Positions 20,501 to 30,044 of a stretch of DNA of 30,044 nt are shown here, piece by piece; the first letter of the stretch is position 1; every line of letters starts with the position of its first letter. Source of the stretch: Chara braunii (lineage: Eukaryota; Streptophyta; Charophyceae; Charales; Characeae); NCBI GenBank assembly GCA_003427395.1, contig BFEA01000062.1, forward strand, positions 3,599,435 to 3,629,478, read 5' to 3'. The notes under the pieces were generated by a model. It was not told the origin of the DNA, did not search any database, and saw nothing but the letters and a program-made list of their open reading frames with translations. Made by a program: the position numbers and the translations under genes.

Positions 20501-21466
20501 GAACCAAGGGCCAGGCNCCCAAGAGACAAGTTCTTCGAGGCGAAGGATGTCGAATGCAGAGTCTTCAAGTGAGTTGAGGAAGTCCTTGAAGAAAGTAGCA
20601 ATTGGAAGAGTCGATTCCGGAGCAAATGAGCTTNAGAGAAGGTTATCGGCGAGGCAGCGGAATCCTTCCACCACCCAGTTGCAGGCCTTCTTGGATCTGA
20701 GGCATGCGATGCACATGGCAAAACAATAGAAGTTCACGGAGATGTGTTCTGCGGCAACTTCCTTGAAGTCTGCNAGATCCCTTNGAGCACGGAGCAGTTC
20801 TCTTGGAGAGAGGTCAATCAACTTCNTGTTGTNGACGAAAGTGGATCTAAGNAAGGAGGGGGAGAAGAAGGAATNNGAAACAAGCTCTGCGNCAATGTCT
20901 CGCATAAGGAAGTACATAGGGCGAGTCTTGCCGCTGAACTTGAACTTGGCTGCACTCTTGGCGAAGTCTGCAACGTCCTGCGGGTTGAGAACAGAGCCGT
21001 ATCGTGCAAGCAAGAGAATTTTCTGAAGTTCAATTAAGGAGGGGGGAATGATGAGAGGAAGGAGAAACAGTTTTAGCGGAAGAACTGATGCGGTAGGGGG
21101 ATCAATAACAAATAAGTTATCGAGAGCGTCATCCGAAAGGATGGGAGGGGGAGAGGAAGATGGAAGAGGGGGAGACAAGAGGGCTGAGAAGTGATTAAGG
21201 AATAAGCGAGAAGGCTCAAGGGAAGATGACTGTAGAAGGTAATGAGAAGGAAAATGCGATCTGAGGAGAGGATCGAAGAGGATGACAACAGACTCTGGCA
21301 GCGAGTGATAAGAAGTAGAGGGGGAGGGAGACGAGGAGGGAGGTGATGGCGAGAGGAGGCCGAGGAAGGGGGAGGAGACAGGGGGTAAGGTGGGAGGGGA
21401 GGATTGGAGCATAGGAACGGGAGTAGCCGAAGAGGACTGGCCTTCGTTCCAGCCGGTAAGAGCCAT
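20303..21466 (-). CDS. Uncharacterised ORF1 of the large element
   Basis: I do not recognise this protein. The frame is open for 387 codons from the Met at 21466 (MALTGWNEGQ), although it extends further upstream to 21640. The first about 130 residues are Ser/Pro-rich low complexity. A more ordinary globular stretch follows, with RYGSVLNPQDVADFAKSAAK, then CIACLRSKKACNWVVEGFRC and STLPIATFFKDFLNSLED. About 20 Ns fall in this region and the overlapping frame. It lies just inside the A1 repeat and on the pol strand, the place where gag or another first ORF would sit, so I take it as an element gene rather than a host gene. It could also be an unrelated gene captured by, or next to, the element. 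Confidence 0.45.
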   Translation of the reverse strand: MALTGWNEGQSSSATPVPMLQSSPPTLPPVSSPFLGLLSPSPPSSSPSPSTSYHSLPESVVILFDPLLRSHFPSHYLLQSSSLEPSRLFLNHFSALLSPPLPSSSPPPILSDDALDNLFVIDPPTASVLPLKLFLLPLIIPPSLIELQKILLLARYGSVLNPQDVADFAKSAAKFKFSGKTRPMYFLMRDIXAELVXXSFFSPSXLRSTFVXNXKLIDLSPRELLRAXRDXADFKEVAAEHISVNFYCFAMCIACLRSKKACNWVVEGFRCLADNLLXSSFAPESTLPIATFFKDFLNSLEDSAFDILRLEELVSWXPGPWFRNXXKRXCXTAPAYARHXSQPLSPRXFQSPDYXRFFIYSKHRGFFNFSFXXPSQEDAKPQDAAQL

Positions 21467-21635
21467 GGGAAAGGACGGGCTTACCGGATCTTTAAGAAGA
21501 CCGTCGATCGAGTAGGATGGGTGAATGCTGACCGACCTGAAACGTACAGAGATTGCAAACTGACTGGTGACTGCAAGACGTAGGAAAGGGCACAGCAGAG
21601 CAGGGGAAGGGCTGAGTATCTGGACACAGCCCCTG

Positions 21636-22138
21636 GCCAAAATCGGCGAGGGAAAACGAGCTCTCTTCCCAACAAGTGGTTGACTGCTGTGTGCGATGTG
21701 ACAGGTTTACGTACGCAATGAGCGCAGTGGCTGGCGGATGAGCTGCGGAGAGCACACCTCGCGAATCCTTGCAACCTGCAGCGACCGGTCCTCAACCGGT
21801 CACATATATTGTGCCTGCGCAGGGGAGTGGCAGCGGTCGGCCTAGCGAGGCCCTACTGCATCCAGGGTGAGTCCCGCTCAGCTCCCTGTCCCAACGCAGA
21901 TCCTGGAGAGAACACAATCCTACCGTAGATCTAGAAGGTCCAAAAGAAAGAAAAAAAAAAAAAAACTAAGAAACTGAGAAAACCGAAGATGTAGAAAAAG
22001 AACTGCCCGGAGTCCGTGATCAAAGAGGGGAACCAACGAAAAGACAGTTAGGTCTACTGAGGCCGAGGGTTGAAGTACTGGCCTCTCCGAAACGACCAAA
22101 CTGCACCCAACCAGAAAAGCGGGTATAGGACAACTCCT
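21636..22138. repeat. Split direct repeat A1 (outer right end) with a second copy of YR exon 1
   Basis: A full-length match to A2 (9645-10115) without flanking B sequence, as expected for A1. It carries an intact copy of YR exon 1 (21718-21866) on the plus strand with the same GG|GTGAGT donor, but here the exon points outward and has no recombinase downstream. It retains the 33 bp (11 codons, including PVTYIVPAQG) that A2 has lost. Confidence 0.8.
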
Positions 22139-22147
22139 CGTTGTGCT

Positions 22148-22201
22148 GATATTTCACTTTGAAAAAAAAAAAAAAAAAAAAAAAAAGATATTTCATTTTG
22201 A
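22148..22201. repeat. 26-nt poly(A) flanked by a 14-bp direct repeat
   Basis: GATATTTCACTTTG (22148-22161) and GATATTTCATTTTG (22188-22201) flank a pure A-run at 22162-22187. This has the form of a target-site duplication around a tail-only retrotransposition insert. Confidence 0.55.
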
Positions 22202-22441
22202 CTTGACCGTTGGGTTGGGAGTGCTCGTGGTGCCTGCTCACCGGCCGGGGAATTTCAAAAAAGAAAAGAAAAAAGGTAAAAAGTCTTTTCATGCCGGGAA
22301 TTGAAAAGTGTGAGGGCATACTAACACCAGAAACTCACTGGAGGTTTATGTCCTAAATGCACCTGACCGCAATTACGTCCATGGAGTAGTGGAAAAAGTC
22401 CTAGTGTGAGTATGCCTTGACTTTGCCTGACGCCCACTGCT
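22202..22441. other. Sequence between the two DIRS-like elements
   Basis: No gene or known repeat recognised. It ends where the B2' repeat of the second element starts. Confidence 0.4.
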
Positions 22442-22541
22442 GCTGCACAGGTCCAATCCAAATAAAATAGGGAAGTAGTAAGTTGCTGATGCTGCAAGTC
22501 TACTGAGGAAGAAGTCTCGTAGATGGGCCGCAGACCCGCCA
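22442..22541. repeat. Split direct repeat B2' of the second element
   Basis: It begins GCTGCACAGGTCCAATCC and matches B1' at 23086-23188 with few differences. It is related in pattern to B2/B1 of the first element (TCCAnATAAAATAGG, then GTAGA and GGCCGCAGnCC). Confidence 0.75.
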
Positions 22542-22650
22542 CGGGACCCCTTCACCAAAATTGGCGAGACAGAACAACTCCTTCCTCAGAACCTTCTGAC
22601 CCAACGTGTGCTTGGATGGCGACGTCATGGCGTGCAGGTTCGTGCAGGCA

Positions 22651-22796
22651 ATGTTTGCAGCAACCGGACAACCTCAAGAGGGAGCAGCACGAGAGTCTTT
22701 GCAACCTGCCTCCAGCAGTCCAGTGCCTGTTACTTATACTGTGGCTGGCAGTGGGAGTGGTGCCGGGAGGTCAAACGAGGTCCAGCTCCATCCCGG
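22651..22796 (+). CDS. YR exon 1 of the second element
   Basis: It starts MFAATGQ at the ATG aligned with the ATG at 9727 and 21718, contains RESLQPA and PVTYTV, and ends HPG at GG|GTGAGT. Compared with A1 it differs by one codon in length (146 versus 149 nt), and amino acids are more alike than bases. This supports a coding exon. The spliced partner begins at 23244. Confidence 0.65.
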
Positions 22797-23085
22797 GTGA
22801 GTCCCAAGTCCCAGATGTCTCAAGATGTAGACCGTAGATGCTGGAAAAAGAAGTGAAGGCCGCGGATGTAGGCAAGGAAAATCCACCTGAGAAAGAACCA
22901 AGAAAATGGGAATCCAGGATGCCGAGAATCATTGGCTAGGAACGAAGCATCCCAAAGGGCCGCGGTCACATCGGTCCGAATAAGTACCAGAGTCCTAACC
23001 GCCCAGGAGAACCGTAGACTCAAAGAAAAACAGCTTGGTAGTCGTCAAAACTATAACCGACCGGAGAGGCTGAAATGGGACAAAT

Positions 23086-23188
23086 GCTGCATAGGTCCAA
23101 TCCAAATAAAATAGGGAAATAGTAAGTTGCTGATGCTGCAAGTCGACCGAGGAAGAAGTCTCGTAGATAGGCCGCAGGCCCGCACACC
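23086..23188. repeat. Split direct repeat B1' of the second element
   Basis: The inner copy of B2', inside the predicted YR intron (22797-23243), the same place as B1 in the first element. Confidence 0.75.
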
Positions 23189-23283
23189 TCCTAGACCGCC
23201 CAGATGCCTCCATCGTCCCGCAAGTGACCTTGTCGTCTTGCAGGGAATACTGGAACGAGCGAATGAGCGAAGGAAGCTGGCGG

Positions 23284-26200
23284 TGTGACGCCCAAACTCA
23301 CGCCCAGTGCGACTTCCTGATCGGAGTGGGATGGGGGCCCGGAAGTGCGAAAAGGGGTGTGCCAAGGATTTTAGGAAAGTGGGGGTGGAGTCCAAGGTCA
23401 GAACTGAGATCTCTGGTGGCAAGCTTAGGGGTAGTTGAGCAAGATGGTGGTCCTAAGTTATATTGGACTTCGGGAGACCAGGCTACCTCTGGTATGAGTG
23501 TCGTCGTCGCGGTTGGTCCCGTATCTAGTGGACCAGTGGGTTGCTATGGCTGTCGTGCTGTTCGAACAGCTGCCGGCGCCGCTCGACCTCGGCTCGGTTT
23601 CGTCGGCTAAATCCTGAAGCCCGATATGCCTGGTGCTGCCGGCACTCTTCGCACTGTGTGCGGGGCCAATATCGAGTTATGAAATTCCACGGTACCACTG
23701 TGAGCTGATGGTATGGGAGGAGTCCGAGGAGGAAATGGAAGGGAGGGAAACTGGTAGCAATAACGACGAAGCCCGGAGATATGTAATATTGAGTGTTGTT
23801 TGTATCCGGGTAGTTCGGGCCCGCCGCCCCGGGGATCGTTAGTTATGGCCCAGTGAAAGTCCCCTGCGCACAGTCGATCGTTCTCCGTCAGACAGGGGAA
23901 TTCCGGGTTTCTCAAGTTTCCCCGCCGTCTGAACTGTTCGCCCTCCCAATATTCGTGATGCTCCGGGTCCCTCAGGCTCTTATGATCGGTGATCCAAGAG
24001 GGAGTTCTTACAGCCATATCCGATCAGCAAACTCGGTCTCCCGCATCCTCATAATGAGTCGGGGTCGAGGTAGACTCATGCAGACGCGTGCGTACGCTGC
24101 GACTCGGTTACCTCGAGATCACGGCCGTACGCGAGCGCGCATATGAACGGAAGTTGGTCAGGTTCGGGTTCCTCACGTCGTGTATCGGTTGTGTCCTCCC
24201 TGCATGCAACTAACCTACCGAGGTTATCTCGGGTGAGATCCAACCATTACATTCTCATCCATGCCATTCAGGTGACGAAAGGAAAGAGAAGAAGGGGGAG
24301 AAGGGGGCTATCACAGCATTCCCGGTGATCTGATGGTTAAAATCAGATGTCCGTAGCAAGTATTTCCGATCAGATCCGGGACTATTGCTCGACATAGATG
24401 GATACTAGAAAGTGACGAATTAACTAAACATGCATCATAGGACAAGAGGAGAGCAACGAAACACCCGCGGACGCATCGGGGTCGAGCTCGGAGGGCGGCC
24501 ACATATATGGCCTCGTCCCACAGCGGACGTGAATTTGCCGTATTTTTCGTAATCTATTTAATAAGCAAAAAAAAAAAAATGCGGTTGTAGGGATTTTTAA
24601 GCCCTGCAACCCCATAATTGTTTTTTTGGAAAAAGATCATGTTAAAGAATTATAAAAAATAAAAAATTTTAAAGGTTGAGAACTTGAGAAGAGAAATTGA
24701 AAAATAAATTAAAAAAAAAGTTTTTTTTGGGGGGCGGGGATTTTTGGTTGGCAGTTCTTTGCATTCTTCACTTTTACATAATTTTTTATTTTTATTTTTT
24801 TTTGTAATGAGGAAACAATCAAGGAATGGAAAAAAAATCAATTGTTTGTTTTTTGTTTTTTTTCGCTTGAGGGGGTGGGGCTGGGCCGCTGGGGATGCGC
24901 CGCCCCATGCCACCACTCAAATTTTATGTGCCCCTCCCAAGCGGCTGCCATGCGTCTGCGAAGTCGCAGGGCCACGCGGACGCGTCTACGGGGTCGCGGA
25001 CCTGGCCGAGGCCGCGGGCTTCGCCACGCTTGGCTGTCGCCGGGGGCGATTCGTAGGAGGACAGAGAAATCCGAAAAGGTCGCAAAAGAAAGGGGTTCAC
25101 ATCCATTCCATACATACACACGAAGCGAACGACAAAGAAAATCGGACACGATTTACAAAGAAAGTCCGAAAGGGCCGCAAAAAAAATGGCCAAGGTAGAA
25201 ACCCAAAATTATACAGATAAAGGGAATAAGAGACCTCATCCCTCACACAACTGCTCTCTCTCTTTCTCTCTCTCTCTCTCTACACTCCCCAATGCGGCAG
25301 TCCGTCGTCGCGCATCAACACACAATTGTCACCCCGCTTGGTTCGAGCATGCAAGTCAGGTTCGCCCGTGCGCCACAGTCTGTCGTGGCCCGCACGTCAA
25401 CCCCGCATACCCGACACCAGCTCGTCGGATCGCCCAACTCTCTCGCCGACTCACCTCTTCCAACTCACTCGTTAGTCAACCCTCACTGATCGCGCTGACT
25501 CCAAGGTCCATAGAGAGCAAACTAATCGCGCTTGCGAAATTTATAGCATGCATGCTTGTGCGAAAGATACAGGATTAAGCCCAAGTGGTCAGAAGGAGAA
25601 GAGAGGAAGTGTCTACGTCTGCATGGCCAGGTCGCGGCGTGGGGGTCGTAGCCGCACTCCATGCATTGATCCGGTCATGCAGGCATTCAGGCCAATCAGA
25701 ACGGAGCATTAAACGTGCAAGACAAAGAAGAAGAAGGCAGACAAACACGAGGAAATCAAGAAAGAAGAAAGATACAGTTACAATCTCGCTCGCCAAAAGC
25801 GACAGTTACACAAGATTAAGGGCGCGATCCAGTCAGAGCCCAGTTCCCAGCACATCAAGATGCGCGCAAGCGAGGCGCAACAAAATTAAGAGTGCCTAAA
25901 TTCCTTGCCTAAGTCCTAATTGCAAAAAGAAATTCCAAAGAGCCCCAAAAACAATTCCGCGAGCCCATGGGGGTTTGACATCAGTCGAAAATTCAAAAAC
26001 AAAAAACGATATTCCCACGCGATGATTGCGCCAAAATTTCCTAGCGCTCACAACAGAACAAGAAAGAAGTCATGACAACTGTTGGCCATCGCGCTCGTTA
26101 AGGCGCGGTTACCCAATCATTGGCGCGGGACTTTCTCGTCACCGACCCGACAGATTTCCTCATAAAATAGAAAGAAACGAGGACATCCATGCAATTTGCC

Positions 26201-26301
26201 CAACCGGCCCATCTTTCCACAGGTCATCCATCCGACCCATCCATTTCCCCAAGGCAGCTTCCTGCAGAAAGTCGCGCGATTACAGAAGATGGTTCGTCAC
26301 A
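23284..26301. mobile_element. 3018-bp TG...CA insertion, probably solo LTR or non-coding LTR-type element
   Basis: It begins TGTGACGCCC and ends TTCGTCACA, a 7-bp terminal inverted repeat TGTGACG/CGTCACA with TG...CA edges, as in plant LTRs. The target duplication is GCGG (23280-23283) and GCAG (26302-26305), with one change. Removing the insert and one GCxG restores CTGGCGGCAGAAGCG, matching CTGGCGTCAGAAGCG in the first element. Inside I see no gag or pol, no second internal TGTGACGCCC and no convincing primer-binding site. It holds a GC-rich left third, an AT-rich stretch with A/T runs (24540-24880), a short GC-rich stretch (24880-25080), a (TC)n run (25253-25281) and no supported gene. A DNA transposon is less likely because the terminal match is only 7 bp. 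Confidence 0.65.
25253..25281. repeat. (TC)n microsatellite
   Basis: A short TC run inside the insertion. Confidence 0.9.
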
Positions 26302-27342
26302 GCAGCAGAAGCGAGCGACTCTAGATCACGAAGGGCGTTATGAAGCGATGTAGAATGGTGCAGCAATTCGATTGAAGAGTTTGGCGTCGGGCGGCGATGG
26401 CGGAAAGACATGCATAAGATACTTTTTGGGTTAAATGAATGGTTGGATCTGAATGGTGTGGGACGAAACTGTATGACTTGCTGTGACTTGGATGTACTCT
26501 CCTTTGTAAGCAGTCAATGATTGATAGAAATAGAGGGACGGTGCAAGACTACAAATGGGGAGGGTATGGCCATAGTTTCTCCGTCGACGGTTGACGAGGT
26601 GATAAATTGCTTGAGTAACAACTTCAGGTTGTTAGAGAGGGAAGGAAGCGATGATCCAACTTAAAGCAGTCGGATAAAGGCGTTTAGGAAAGTGTACCGA
26701 GAGTATGCTCTTGAGAGAGGGGTGATTGAGGAGTCAGCGCGATCTTTACATTGGGAGAAGTTGAGCTTGGTACTCGCATACATAAGAAACAAGGTGAGAA
26801 CTTTGAAAGGAGTGAGGGAGGCAAACAGATCGGGATGCGGCAGCGTTCTTATACCTATGGGAGAGTTGACAACGATGCGGCTAGGGGCTACGATTGCAGT
26901 ATTGAGAGATAGATTTCGGCGCGAGAACTTTAAGATCAAGCTATACGAAAACAGATAGGCAAGGAGGACGATTCCTAATCAGTCTAAAGGATCCGACGAA
27001 AGAAGGGGAAGCATTCATAGGGATAATTCCTAATCTAATTACGGAAGACTTTGTCAAGATATTAGGAGTGGTTATGCATTTCGGAGTGGGCATGGAAATG
27101 GCGCAATGCCATTGGGGAGCGGGGGATTCCTAAAGCGGATAGAGAAGTGGTTTAAATTAGCGACGCAATTATTTATGAAGGCGAGAGTGGGCATAGTTTC
27201 CGAATAGGAGGTGTTCAGGCTGGGATAGAGGAAGGGTGGAGTTTGGGGGGAGATGGTGCGCAAAGGAACATGGAGCAACATTGGGACGTTTATGCGACAT
27301 GAGTATGGGATGAGGCGAGGATGGAAAAGACGGAGTGATGAG

Positions 27343-29773
27343 CTAGGTTCTAAAGACAATGACCCTAAGTTTGAAGAGGGTTGGATTAGTAGAGGAAGAA
27401 GAGACTCTGGGACTGGGAATACATGAGAAGGGAGATCGGGGAATCTTGAAATTCCAGAGATGTTGAAGGGATCGGACACAAGGAAGCCAAGAAGCCTTGA
27501 GTGAGGAAGGGAAGATTAGTAGATAAAAACCGAGACTAGCTAAAGCACGAGAGATGGCTTGATGGAGGATGGAAGTGGGGGGAAAAAGATAGTGGTGTGA
27601 TGAATCAAACAGAATATTCCAATCGAAGGTGGGTGAGTGAATTTGGAATACATGTTGCGACCAAGTTCTGGATATAAAAAGCGGGCACACATGATGGTAA
27701 TATGAAGCAAACAAGTTAATGGCAGGTGTACCGAGTTGGCTGAAAATAGAGACCTTGATATGAGAAGTAAGTCCCCAGTCTGAGTTGTCCTCGGTTTTGG
27801 AGACGGAATCGGCTTGCTGATTGAAATTGCGAGGTACCCAGATTGCCAGATTGGGTAGAGCAAAGTATCGTGGAAGAGGAGAATTGAGGCAATTTCTCGA
27901 AGTCGTGATTGAAGAAAGGATCGGCTGAACGCAGGTTAGAGAGGAGGAAGGAGGCTGCCTGACTATTTAGTTAAAGTCACATGACGGTGAATTTGAGTAG
28001 ATGAGAGTGTTTGGAAAAGAGAAAACGGAGGATCTGAAGAACTGCAAAGAGTTCCCTATGGGTTGACGAAGAGGGAAGAAGAGAAAGAGGAAGACATTCA
28101 TTGAAAAAGAAAGATTGAGAAAATAAATGAATGATTGTTGCGATTTGCTAGAAAGAAGCATCTATAGAAATGAAGACTGAAGGATATCTGATGATCCAAT
28201 GGCGGCTCGGTAGAAGTGAAAGATAATTGATCTACAATAGGAGATCCTGGATGAGGTCTTTCGGGATTGGTGCAGGGCCTGCAAACACTGCAGGGGAATC
28301 CCAGTTGGCAGGGGAGATAGCATTGTACAAGGAAGAGAAAATAAAAAGAGCAGGAAGGAAGACCTTAGATAAGGAGGCGAGTGTTCCTGCTAGCATAGCT
28401 AGGTTTCATCTCGAGGGGGGAGCAGATTGTGAAATATTAATAAGATTGAGAATTTTGACAGCCTTATCTTGGGGAACCTTAATCCCTTTTTCGTGAGAAT
28501 CTATGATAAATCCTAGAAATTTGATTTGTTGTGAAGGAAGAAAGGAGCATTTGGAAATGCTGAAAAACAAACCTAAGTTATGAAGGAGAGTAACATAGTT
28601 AAAGGTTTGCCACACAAGCAGAGGAAACGAAGGATTTCCAAGGGCAGAGTCGTCAATATAGGAAGCGACGAAAGCATCTCTAATTCGGAGTTAAGCTATG
28701 ATTTCCTGCATAACTATAGTAAAAATCCAGCATGCAGTTGAGATACTAAAGCAAAATGTGTTGAAGTGATAAATAGATCTATTCCATGAGAAAGCCAGAA
28801 ACGGTCGGTGGTCGAGGTGAATGGGGATGTGGTAGTAACCATTCTTTATATCGAAGCAAGAAAGAAAATTCGCGGTTTGGGAGCCAAGAAGAGGAGTAAC
28901 TAGGTCATCGATAGATTCGTCGTGAAAAGGCGAAAAGGAGAGGTAAAGGTTAACGAATCTAACATCCAAAATGAAACGGGTTTTAGCGAAACTTTAAATG
29001 GCAAAAACTGGATTAACAACAATGGGGGATGGGAAAATTTCAATAACCTTGCTTTTGAGGAGTTGGTTTACCAAGGAAGAGATGAAGTCGAAGTGGTTGG
29101 GAAGGAGGCGATGGTTAGGAATAGAAGTGGGAAGAGGTTGAGTAAAGAAGAAAACACACTTAAACTAAGAAGAAGAGTATACATTTTTGACCAAATGTCG
29201 AACTTCGACAATTTTAGAAGGCGGAACGTGCCTAGTGCCCACAAAATTAAGGCGAACTCCATGTTGAATCTATTGTAAGGCCGGGTGCAAGAAGCGACAT
29301 GTGGAATAAGACAGCAAGAGATTCCAATTGGAAAAATGAGAAGAAGGAGAGACAGCGAAAAAATAGTCTGGGGAACGGAGCCAAGAAAGGGTTTCCTGGA
29401 GAGCAAAAAAAATATTGTGGACATCCGGAGTAGAGGGAGGTTTAGACAAGCTTGAAAGGATATCAGGAACTAAAGGGACATCAAAAGGAGGGAAGCTAGG
29501 ATGCGGCACTATCGTGCTTCGGGGCATTGTCTGTCCTGCTGCTCCTGCATGAGTCAGCATATGAGTGAACACGTTTCGCTGCGCATTCGAAATCATAGCC
29601 TCTGTTGGAGTCATCATAGTGTCTGTGTAACCGTTTGAACGCACTGAACGCGCGTTCGTGTTCAAATACACGTGTTCTAACGGTCGGGGGACACGTTGAA
29701 ACGCGTTCAAACGTGCTATGCGCCACCAGACACAAATCAGTTCAACGCGACCCGCCCATCCGCATGTGTGCAT
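27343..29773 (-). pseudogene. pol remains of the second element
   Basis: RT and RNase H blocks in the same order as in the first element. The N-terminal block is at 29773-29270, with ALQETLSWLRSPDYFFAVSP. The palm block is at 28969-28691 (MDVRFVNLYLSF, SCFDIKNGYYHIPI, ISTACWIFTIVMQEI). The YIDD motif is at 28660-28649, then FLGFIIDSHEKGIKVPQDK (28615-28406), RNase H remnants with STHRELFA near 28050-28080, and the DIRS-type C-terminus NSDWGL ... INLFAS in the block ending at 27343. Frames change repeatedly. It has Gln where the first element has a stop at 12730-12728. Confidence 0.8.
29496..29625 (-). pseudogene. C-terminal end of gag in the second element
   Basis: SNRGYDFECAAKRVHSYADS aligns with RGYEYDRAAKRVNSSSDS in the first element and likewise stops inside the pol frame. 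Upstream of about 29625 the homology is lost. Confidence 0.55.
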
Positions 29774-29950
29774 AGCGAACTATGGGACCATGGGTGGGCG
29801 ATTTGGTTCAAAAAAAAAAAAGAAAAAAAAAAAGTACGAAAGTGTATATTTCTAAGTTCTGGAGGTAGATTCATTCGATTTTGCTCATCAAATCGATGGG
29901 CGTACTATGAGGTCGGTCGCTTGGTTGGAGACTTACTTGCTTTCCTTTTT
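29626..29950. other. Right flank of the second element, no gene
   Basis: Between 29626 and 29720 the words GTTCAAACG, GAACGC, ACACGTGTTC and TTGAAACGCG recur in both orientations. Two A-runs follow at 29809-29833. A short piece near 29840-29880 (GTGTAT, AGATTCATTC) recalls the dispersed repeat at 5005 and 9028. Confidence 0.4.
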
Positions 29951-29972
29951 CTCTCTCTCTCTCTCTCTCTCT

Positions 29973-30044
<72 letters not shown>
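29951..30044. repeat. (CT)n microsatellite at the window edge
   Basis: A CT run with a few TTT interruptions reaching the window end; the same SSR type borders the gap near 5.3-6.3 kb. Confidence 0.95.

Larger units (their letters stand above)
23244..27346 (+). pseudogene. YR exon 2 of the second element, interrupted and decayed
   Basis: The exon begins after CTTGCAG at 23243 (EYWNERMSEGSWR), is cut at 23283, and resumes at 26306 with CAGAAGCGAGCGACTC, the sequence that follows directly in the first element. Recognisable parts are EEFGVGRRWR, a run with TGA near 26518 where the first element has TGG, TAA near 26662 where it has a Gln codon, YREYALERGVIEESARSLHW (from 26696), GESGHSFRIGG and the end IGTFMRHEYGMRRGWKR. 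The HxxR pair and the last Tyr survive. A one-base insertion near 27240 and other shifts break the frame. It ends near CTAG at 27343-27346. Confidence 0.75.
22442..29772 (-). mobile_element. Second, older Kangaroo/DIRS-like element, split by a 3-kb insertion
   Basis: Reading left to right: B2' (22442-22541), A2' with YR exon 1 (22651-22796), B1' (23086-23188), the start of YR exon 2 (23244-23283), a 3018-bp insertion (23284-26301), the rest of YR (from 26306), then minus-strand pol remains (29773-27343) and the end of gag (to about 29625). The order and strands copy the element at 9.5-14.6 kb. Coding parts have many stops and frameshifts. The right part (gag start, ORF1, A1) is missing; homology ends near 29625. 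Confidence 0.75.

Noticed and set aside
23607-24017. A 136-codon minus-strand frame inside the 3-kb insertion
   Set aside because: No recognisable domain; sits in GC-rich LTR-like sequence and overlaps similar-length frames on the other strand.
24568-24620. Stem-loop GGTTGTAGGG/CCCTGCAACC as an RNA gene or terminator
   Set aside because: A single 10-bp imperfect stem without conservation evidence.

Overview
The window reads as nuclear DNA from a green-lineage eukaryote. It has spliced genes with GT-AG introns, long (GA)n and poly(T) tracts, two assembly gaps, a plant-type LINE with a zf-RVT-like C-terminus, and a DIRS-group retrotransposon whose tyrosine recombinase (YR) is on the strand opposite to its reverse transcriptase. 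As far as I know that arrangement was described for Kangaroo of Volvox. A charophyte or other green alga with a repeat-rich genome fits; the species is inference. I see no rRNA, tRNA or CRISPR array.

Layout. (1) 1-4944: a decayed Ty3/Gypsy-like gag-protease fragment is cut at about 1.3 kb by a 5'-truncated LINE in the same orientation, which ends in a 31-nt poly(A). (2) 4945-9473: the only good host-gene candidate, a minus-strand ORF (6449-8254) with signal peptide, Ser/Thr/Pro/Ala/Gly-rich ectodomain and GPI-like tail. It is flanked by simple repeats, an 845-bp gap inside a (GA)n tract, and two copies of a short dispersed repeat. (3) 9474-22138: I interpret this as one 12.7-kb Kangaroo/DIRS-like element carrying split direct repeats. 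A1 is at the right end (21636-22138) and B1-A2-B2 at the left end (10216 down to 9474). Its minus strand carries an unrecognised ORF1 (about 20.0-21.5 kb), a T-tract- and repeat-rich spacer (14.7-19.9 kb), a spliced gag-like gene and a pol with RT and RNase H. Its plus strand carries the YR gene, whose first exon lies inside the A2 repeat. (4) 22442-29772: an older relative in the same orientation, with B2'-A2'-B1', YR, pol and the end of gag. A 3018-bp sequence with TG...CA ends and a 4-bp target duplication splits its YR exon. (5) 29951-30044: a (CT)n tract.

How the parts work together (inference from the family): gag and pol would make the particle and the cDNA, and the YR would integrate a circular cDNA without an endonuclease-type integrase. 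The B1-A2-B2/A1 ends would template circle formation. YR and pol converge and end on the same CTAG. Three copies of the YR first exon keep their reading frame, start codon and splice donor, and two of them keep the matching acceptor, which supports a real spliced gene. In-frame stops in the YR, pol and LINE genes mostly look like C-to-T changes, so most copies are decaying.
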